From contig JAUJPP010000005.1 in assembly GCA_030562195.1 (NCBI GenBank), forward strand, positions 37,311,106 to 37,375,105: DNA of 64,000 nt, read 5' to 3'. This DNA is from Nipponacmea schrenckii. Taxonomy: Eukaryota; Mollusca; Gastropoda; Lottiidae. Below, piece after piece: positions 57,224 through 64,000 of the stretch; the first letter of the stretch is position 1, and each line of letters begins with the position of its first letter. Under the pieces are notes generated by a model that saw nothing but the letters and a program-made list of their open reading frames with translations, searched no databases and had not been told where the DNA came from. A program made the position numbers and the translations under genes.

Positions 57224-58797
57224 ATGCTGTATTTAGTCATCGCCCTTCTACCAGTTTCAGGATTTGTTGTTTCCGAGGACTGTAATGAGTTTTATACCGA
57301 TAGTGGTGTGAATAATTTACAATATGTGGACCCTACAGAGGTCATCTCTAATCTCACTGTTAGCGAATGTACCAAACTTTGTATGAAATTACAGAAAACT
57401 AACCGATGTTTATCTTACGGATATCAAACTATTAGTAGAGAGTGTTACATCTACAACCAATTCGCCTCGGTTGGTGATGAAACCAGGCCTTCTGAGGGCC
57501 TAGTCTTTTTCTGGACTTACTCAAGTAAGTTTGAAGAAGGTTTTGAGAAAGGACAATTGGGCTAAATTCCCACTCTGACGACAGGGCTGGGCATGGTTTA
57601 AGTAAAAGGAGATATGACACGATAACACCATTTCATTCTATTACAATGATCCAACAAGGTTATAAGTAATAATTCAACCTTCTTTGAAGGTATCCGGCTA
57701 TAATATAACACAATCTTTCAAATATGAAAAGTTCGTAAGCTGTTTGACCAAACATCACTTTTGCCTTCTTTGGAAGAGAAGTGTTTCGAGAGCTGGTGGC
57801 ACTTTTTAACCTCTCATAAAAGGTGCAAAAAATTTCGAAGGAATTTTTTTTTATCTGCGTCTGCCTTTAAAACCTCTCTTTGAAGGTTTGAAAATACAAT
57901 GTATACCCAATTTTTTGCTTTGGCTTGATATATTCTGGGTCAACCTTTAAACTTTTAAGCCCTAAATATTGTGCACGATGAGGGTTTCTCAAAAATATGT
58001 GATTTGTATTTGAGATGTGAGCAAATTATAACTCATAGCACAATACATGACTTGTTTTAATAGGAAGTTTCCAAAAACTTCACTCCATACTATGTATCTT
58101 TAATAACATACTCAATTCCCATCTTTATAGGACCCTGTCCAATCGATCAAGATTATGAATTGTTAGAAAGCGATGGATCCTGTGTAAAATTTTATAACTG
58201 GACATTAAATGGTTATGAAGCAAAAGAACATTGTCGTGACGAAGGTGCTCATCTTCTGATAATGAATAATGAAGCAAAACGACAATATCTTATTTCTCAA
58301 TATACATTAGCTGTAGGTAGGTCCATCTTAAAATGATTCAAATAGGTGTCAGTTCAACAAGGCCTCTGTTAAAACCGATCCGAAGAGCAACACACTATCA
58401 CACCAATTGTACCAAAATAATGAAATTATAGTATATATTTACTAAACGATAACAGCAAATCGCTGGCAATCTGAACAAGATGCATTTTCTAGAAATTCAT
58501 ATTCATTTCTTGAGATTTTACTATCCTTTTACAGAATATATATACGTTGGTGGAACCGACCTGCAGGAAGAAGGCAACTGGTTATGGTTTGACGGCAGTA
58601 AAGTAGACAAATTCTGGATGGAAGGAGAACCAAATAATTACCTTCACGACAATGGTGAAAGGGAACAATGTCTTCAAATAAGGCATGATTTATCTGGGGA
58701 TCGTAAATTTGACTCAGTTCTTAACGACTCCGGATGCTCTTACGAAACTAAATTTGCCTGTGAAGTGCCTCAACCAAAACACAGACTTGATTATTAA
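57224..58797 (+). CDS. Secreted PAN/apple-like plus C-type lectin domain protein (249 aa, 3 exons)
   Basis: Exons 57224-57524, 58131-58316 and 58535-58797 join in phase (1, 1) into 250 codons with TAA at 58795-58797. Residues 1-17 form a signal peptide (MLYLVIALLPVSGFVVS). Residues 20-99 resemble a PAN/apple domain: they have cysteines in DCNEF, SECTKLC, NRC and REC and a typical SYGY...CYIY core. Residues 103-238 form a long-form C-type lectin domain with six cysteines (103, 118, 135, 208, 230, 238). It has the GAHLL strand and WLWFDGS, and an EPN motif at 194-196 that usually goes with mannose-type sugars. The usual WND is LND (225-227): the tryptophan is lost but the calcium-binding N and D remain. 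Sugar binding and an immune role are inferred only. The gene diverges from GTF3C1 and converges on LLPH. No AATAAA lies between the stop codon and the pearl-like element that starts 157 bp later. Confidence 0.92.
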
Positions 58798-58954
58798 CGG
58801 TGAATGCTGTTAAGACTATAGGACTGGGTTTATCATCACTTTATCAGATGTGATCTACATTAGTGAATGTCAAATAGTGAATGAATATTATGTTAGTAGA
58901 AAATCATTTATAAAGGAAAACCTAATAATGATATCTTAATGAATCATTCAATGA

Positions 58955-61416
58955 AAGATAGCTTGCCAGGCAAGGTAATATACGCCCACTGGCAGCATTT
59001 ATTTCAAATAAAAACTTTTCAGTAAGGTTACAATAAGTGGAATGAATTATTCAACCTACCAACCTATTTTATTCTAGGGTCTCTAGTTTCATTAAAAACT
59101 GTCAAGAATTGTACCTAATAACAACTCATTAAATATTTTTCGGTATTTTTATGATTTGCAATAGGGTTCACTCTTAATAATATTTTGATATTTTAAATTC
59201 TTAATAAGGCTCATCCTTGGTTGATATTAAACAATTTCAGCGAGTTTTGTCAAAAGGAATGTTTAGAGTGTTCACAAGCCAAAAGTTGAAAGCGTTTTAG
59301 AAAACAGGCGCAATAACTGACACTAAATATTTTTCGATTTATCTGATTTTCAATAGGGTTTATCCTTGTGAGAAAACAAATACTGAAGCCAAGTTTCATC
59401 AAAATCCATTCAAAATTTTTCTTTCTAGAGTGTTTGCGAGTTAAATTGAACGCGTTTTCAAAAACAAGGTCAATAACTTGTACTAAATATTTTTCGATTT
59501 TCAATAGGGTTCATCCTTGGGAGACAACAAATACTCCAGCCAAGTTACATCAAAATCCATTAAAAATTGTTCTTTCTAGAGTGTTTACAAGCTAAAATTG
59601 AACGCGTTTTCAAGAACAAGGGCTATAACTTACACTAAATATATTTCTATTTATTTGATTTATAATAGGGTTCATCCTTGGGTAAAAACAAATACTCAAG
59701 CCAAAGTTAATCAAAATCCATTAAGAATAGTTCTTTCTAGAGTGTTTACAAGCTAAAATTGAATGCGTTTTCAAGAACAAGGGCAGTAACTCATACTAAA
59801 AATTTTTCAATTTAGCTGATTTTCAATAGGGTTCATCCTTGAGTTATAACACACTCTCACACCAAGTTTCATCGAAATCCATCAAGAATTGTGCCATGTA
59901 GAGTGTTAACGAGACAAAAATCGAACGCGTTTAAAAGAACAAGGGCAATAATTCATATTAGATATATTTTGATATTTTTAATTTTCAATTAGGCTCATCC
60001 CTTGCGATATCCAACAATTTCAGTGAGTTTTGTCAACATAGGTCATGAATTGTACCTTCTAGAGTGTTTATTAGCCAAAAAGTTAAACCCGTTTTCAAAC
60101 ACAAGGGCAATAACTGACACTAAATATATTTCGATTTATTTGATTTTCAATAAGGTTCATCCTTGGGTAAAAACAAATACTCAAGCCAAGTTTTATCAAA
60201 ATCCATTAAGAATTGTTCTTTCTAGAGTGCTTACAAGCTAAAATTGAACGCGTTTTCAAACACAAGGGCAATAACTGATACTAAATATTTTTCGATTTAA
60301 ATGAATTTCAATAGGGTTCATCCTTAGGTGATTACAAATACTCATGCCAAGTTATGTCAAAATTGCTCAAGAATTGTGACTTGTAGAGTGTTTACAAGGC
60401 AAAAATCCAACGTGTTGAACAAGGGCAATAATTCATATTAGATATATTTTTAATTTTCAATAGGGCTCATCCCTTGGGTAAAAACAAATACTCAAGCCAA
60501 GTTTTATCAAAATCCATTAAGAATTGTTCTTTCTAGAGTGCTTACAAGCTAAAATTGAACGCGTTTTCAAACACAAGGGCAATAACTGATACTAAATTTT
60601 TTTTCGATTTAACTGAATTTCAATAGGGTTCATCCTTAGGTGATTACAAATACTCATGCCAAGTTATGTCAAAATCGCTCAAGAATTGTGACTTGTAGAG
60701 TGTTTACAAGGCAAAAATCCAACACATTTTATAGAACAAGGGCAATAATTCCTATTAAATATATTTCGATATGTGCTATTTTCAAAAGGGTTCATTCTTG
60801 AGTGATATTACACAATTTCAGCAAGTTTTGTCAAAATCGGTCAATAAATGTGCTTTGTAGAGTGTTTACAAGCTAAAAATTGAACGCGTTTTCAAAAACA
60901 AGGGCAATAACTGATATTAATTTGTTTTCGATTTGACTGGTTTTCAATAGGCTTCATCCTTGGGTGATAACAAATACTCAGGCCAAGTTTCATAAAAATC
61001 CATTAAAAATTGTTCTCTCAAGAGTGTTTACAAGCTAAAATTGAACGCGTTTTCAAGAACAAGGGCAATAACTCATACTAAATGTTTTTCGTTTTCGCTG
61101 ATTTTCGATAGGGTATATCCTTGAGTTATAACATACTCTCACACCAAGTTACATCAAAATCGGTCAAGAATTGCACGTTGTAGAGTGTTTACGAGCCATT
61201 CAAGAACAAGGGCACAAACTCATACTAATTTTTTTCCGATTTCGCTGATTTTCAATAGGGTTCATCCTTGCGTGATCATAAACACTCATATTAAGTTTCA
61301 TCTAAATCCGTCAAGAATTACACCGTGTAGAGTGTTTACGAGCAATTGTGGACGGACAGACCGACGGACGGACGTGGGTGACGACAATATACGCCCCCAT
61401 TTCATGTGGGCGTATA
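58955..61416 (+). mobile_element. Full-length pearl-like element between the lectin gene and LLPH (copy C)
   Basis: Near-identical to copy B in the 5' module (AAGATAGCTTGCCAGGCAAG) and across most units. It is 311 bp longer because it has about two extra units around 60400-60720, where the block TGATTACAAATACTCATGCC, AAGTTATGTCAAAAT occurs twice. The 3' end carries GGACGGACAGACCGACGGAC and the hairpin up to GTGGGCGTATAATAAA. An AATAAA at 59007-59012 inside its 5' module could serve the lectin gene. Confidence 0.9.
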
Positions 61417-61645
61417 ATAAAATGTATGAAATATGATGTTTGTTGTGTTTTGTTAACAGAAATATAAATAATGATGTTTGTTGTAAATTATTTAATATGT
61501 CAGAAATAGTACCTCAGAGGACACTGCATGGTATTTGAGGTCTGAAACATTAATGAACCTTTTTGCTGCTACAGAGACATAATTTTTTTTTGCATATTAA
61601 TAGTGATTCACATAAAGTAAAGAATTGATTTTAATGACTGAATAT
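61417..61645. other. Spacer next to the LLPH 3' end
   Basis: No gene or repeat recognised beyond the LLPH polyadenylation region. Confidence 0.4.
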
Positions 61646-61651
61646 TTTATT
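61646..61651 (-). promoter_or_regulatory. LLPH: Polyadenylation signal AATAAA for LLPH
   Basis: TTTATT on the plus strand reads AATAAA on the minus strand, about 42 nt after the LLPH stop codon. This spacing fits a short 3' untranslated region. Confidence 0.6.
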
Positions 61652-61692
61652 TCCATATTTACAATTTATACATCAATCTGTTGGGTAGAATC

Positions 61693-62471
61693 TTAGGTAG
61701 GCCTGTACATGAGAGGCAGTATTTTACCCTTGGCCTCACGGCGTAACTTCTTCTTGGTTCTACTGTTCATCCAACTAGGGTATTTGCCTTTCTCATCTTT
61801 AAATGTCTTTGGATCATATTGTTTAGCTGGTTTATCTGTTTCCATTGCTGTATCTAAAATAATAATTACCTATCAATGCCATACTATTTGTAAATCTATA
61901 GGCTTTATTGCACAACTGTCAATATTTTTAACAATTTTCATCTGTTGTTTGAATCTACTCACATCCTAGGGTCATTGATTTCATTTTATCAGTTGACTTG
62001 ATAGAAACCACAGAGTCCATATGTATGAAGCTTACTCATATAATTTGTGCCTTTATAAACTGCTATGGCAGTAATATTCAAACTACCATACACTTACCCT
62101 CTTTTTGTTTCCTTAACTGGTAACCAGATTTCACTGAAATAAATATTTATCAATTACAAAACACCAATCTTACACTTTAATATTTTGCCCCATTGCCCAA
62201 CTTGCTACATTTTGCCAAACTAAAACACTAAGGGTTTCGGATATAATCTGCAATGGCTGTTTGTTTCATATGAACAAAGACATGTGTAATTTGAGTTCAT
62301 AAGAGAAATAGAGTCAGCTATTTTGTTGTTACCTGTACATGTATCCAATTCTAAAGCTTTTTCTCTGATGGCTGCTAATCTTTTTAATCTATCAATTTCT
62401 TTGTGTGCATTTTTTTCTCTTTTTATTCTACGATTAATTCTCATCCTCTTGCTTCTTAAACTCTTGGCCAT
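61693..62471 (-). CDS. LLPH: LLP homolog (LAPS18-like) protein, 111 aa, 3 exons
   Basis: Exons are 62333-62471, 62098-62133 and 61693-61853, joining in phase (1, 1) into 112 codons with the stop at 61693-61695. The start MAKSLRSKRMR matches human LLPH (MAKSLRSKWKR) and is followed by a basic helix rich in K, R and E. The C-terminal exon has GKYPSWMNSRTKKKLRREAK, matching human GQYPIWMNQRQRKRLKAKR. The family is a small, very basic nucleolar protein. It was first described in Aplysia as LAPS18, and in vertebrates is linked to 60S ribosome biogenesis and neuronal growth. Exon 2 is only 36 nt. The protein ends in ILPLMYRPT, unlike the human tail, so the last residues are lineage-specific. Confidence 0.95.
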
Positions 62472-62983
62472 TTTCTGAAATTTTCAAGGAAGGAATATTA
62501 CGGTACTTTTTTTTCAGTTTGTTTTAGTTTTAGTCTGATGAAATTGTCTGAGTAATGCAATATATATTTTAAGGGAATTAAAATGGTACCATTAGTCTTA
62601 AGTGTTATAATCTAGAAATATATACTAAATTTCAACCCAAAAAACTGCAACAAAGATATTACATAACTAAAAGTACTATTGGGAAACGGTGGGAGTCTGA
62701 TTCTCAGAAAAATAATGGAAAATCCAAAAAACCCAAAACATTTCATTCACTTTACTCTATGATGATGACGGAGTCTTTTCATAACACCCTTTTCCATTTC
62801 ACCTCTCTCCCAGATGATCCCATTCCCATTGTGCCTCTTTCCCACATTACTCCTTCTGACTTTGTTCCTTTTACATTTTGGGAGCGCTAATTGAAAGATG
62901 CAGTTGCTGCATTGGAATTCGATAGAAGTAACTAGAACAACCACTACCTTGGCAAATTGGCCCACATAGCATTCCTTACTAGA
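62472..62983. other. LLPH upstream flank
   Basis: The LLPH promoter is expected here. No core motif is clear. A pyrimidine-rich stretch at 62775-62850 (CCATTTCACCTCTCTCCC, CCCATTCCCATTGTGCC) is purine-rich on the other strand, and a similar composition recurs inverted at 63340-63430. Confidence 0.35.
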
Positions 62984-63330
62984 TAAAGATAGCCTTGCTT
63001 AGCAAAGTGACATACACCCACCAGCAGGTTTGATTGCAAGTACAAATTATTGTCTGTTGTTCATTCACATTTGGTTTTTCTATATCATGGAGAAATTTAA
63101 ACAGAAAAAATCAAAATATAAAGAATCCGTAAATAATTGTTGCCTGTAGAGTGAGTAGAGTTGCACAATATTGCTAATACAGTTAGAATGAGAAAGTGAA
63201 TCGGTGAAAAATTATCGGATCATCCTCATAATGAAACTTACCAACAAAATAAAAATCAAAAGAAACCATAAAGAATTGCACCCTTTAGGTAATGGAGGGC
63301 CATGGCGATTACAATATACGCCCCCATAAA
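62984..63330 (+). mobile_element. Short pearl-like element, third subfamily (copy M)
   Basis: Starts AAAGATAGCCTTGCTTAGCA then ACATACACCCACCAGCAGG. It has one to two units (AAAATTATCGGATCATCC; AAAGAAACCATAAAGAATTG) and ends GATTACAATATACGCCCCCA. The 3' arm and the GGAC stretch are lost. Confidence 0.7.
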
Positions 63331-63901
63331 ACTAATGGGACAGGTGAAATGGGCCCTAAAGCGAAATGCGAAAGGGGTTGAACGGCAAAGTTAGGAAAAA
63401 AATTGGGAAAGGACAGAGTGGGAAGGGATAATATAGTCGGAATAGTTTTGGGTCGAGAAGGGGCCATATGGGAATAAACCGACGGTGACTAGGCCTATAC
63501 CTGTCTATATACGGTATATTCTGGCCCATAATTAGAGGTTTACTGAAATTATGAAAGTTAAGCAGTCTAAGATAGATATGTTTAGAATTACAATAAGATT
63601 CTTGAGGTAATTAGAAAAATCTCAGGGAATAAAATTCAGAAAAATATTGGTTTTTACCTAAAAAGTTTTGTTTTCAACAAAATATAAACAAATACACGTG
63701 CTTCTGGTATATTGTGGTATACTTCCGGTTATACGATTTACCAAAATAATCCGAATCATTCTCGTAGTAAAGTAATTCTGATCAACACTCAATTATTCAA
63801 ATAGACCATCTGGTTGTTTGATAAGAAATCGATCTAATCTTCATTAGAAATAATTTATTTGTTTTGTATTTTTCTATCAGCCAATTATTAAGAAATTAAG
63901 T
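63331..63901. other. Unannotated flank before the candidate exon
   Basis: A purine-rich stretch at 63335-63480 and otherwise AT-rich sequence. No motif was recognised with confidence. Confidence 0.35.
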
Positions 63902-63966
63902 ATGAATTTCGTGATATTTAAAGGGAACTTTTCGGGTTATGTTATATTCTCTACTTTCGTTTTATG
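63902..63966 (+). CDS. Possible first coding exon of an unidentified gene running off the right edge
   Basis: An ATG at 63902 opens MNFVIFKGNFSGYVIFSTFV and runs in frame for 21 codons plus 2 nt to a strong donor (TG|GTAAGTG) at 63967. The peptide is hydrophobic enough to be a signal anchor. The 100 bp upstream show no other open frame. I do not recognise the protein. It would be transcribed away from LLPH, 1.4 kb off. Short open stretches before a GT occur by chance, so this is tentative. Confidence 0.3.
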
Positions 63967-64000
63967 GTAAGTGTTGAGTGAGTTAGCAATGCATAGTACC

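Overview
This is AT-rich eukaryotic DNA with multi-exon genes, GT-AG introns and a heavy load of short non-autonomous transposons. A mollusc is the best guess. The main reason is a family of elements that looks like the 'pearl' elements described from bivalves: tandem units of about 161 bp, a (GGAC)n stretch and a terminal hairpin. The gene content fits but does not separate gastropod from bivalve.

Three protein genes can be supported, plus one candidate first exon. (1) A GTF3C1 gene (largest subunit of TFIIIC, the B-box binder of RNA polymerase III) runs on the minus strand from the start codon at 50965 to at least 26558. I resolved 35 exons whose phases join exactly into 1672 codons. Its C-terminal part was not found. 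(2) A plus-strand three-exon gene at 57224-58797 encodes a 249-residue secreted protein with a PAN/apple-like domain followed by a C-type lectin domain. (3) A minus-strand three-exon LLPH gene (LAPS18-like nucleolar protein) lies at 61693-62471. At 63902-63966 there is a possible first exon of a further plus-strand gene that leaves the window.

Layout: 1-4250 is a chain of pearl-like elements, one of them split by a TTAA-flanked MITE. 4250-14800 is mostly unannotated AT-rich DNA with a TA-flanked MITE, a short minisatellite and a hAT-type MITE. 14800-16534 holds a second pearl-like subfamily. 16941-18997 is a repeat with TGGGACTTTGCT ends, carrying two clusters of nuclear-receptor half-sites. 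19000-26557 is unannotated and should contain the missing GTF3C1 exons if they are in the window. 26558-50965 is GTF3C1, whose introns hold four pearl-like copies, a decayed hAT element with a BED-like zinc-finger relic, a Harbinger-like MITE, a 2.7-kb array of 29-bp repeats and a 9-copy array of 32-bp repeats. 51501-53331 and 53645-55075 are two elements with 8-bp target duplications between GTF3C1 and the lectin gene. Another full pearl-like copy fills the space between the convergent lectin and LLPH genes.

The genes are not a functional cluster. GTF3C1 and LLPH are housekeeping genes (Pol III transcription; ribosome biogenesis), while the lectin is probably a secreted recognition protein. 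No tRNA, rRNA, CRISPR array or prokaryotic feature was seen.
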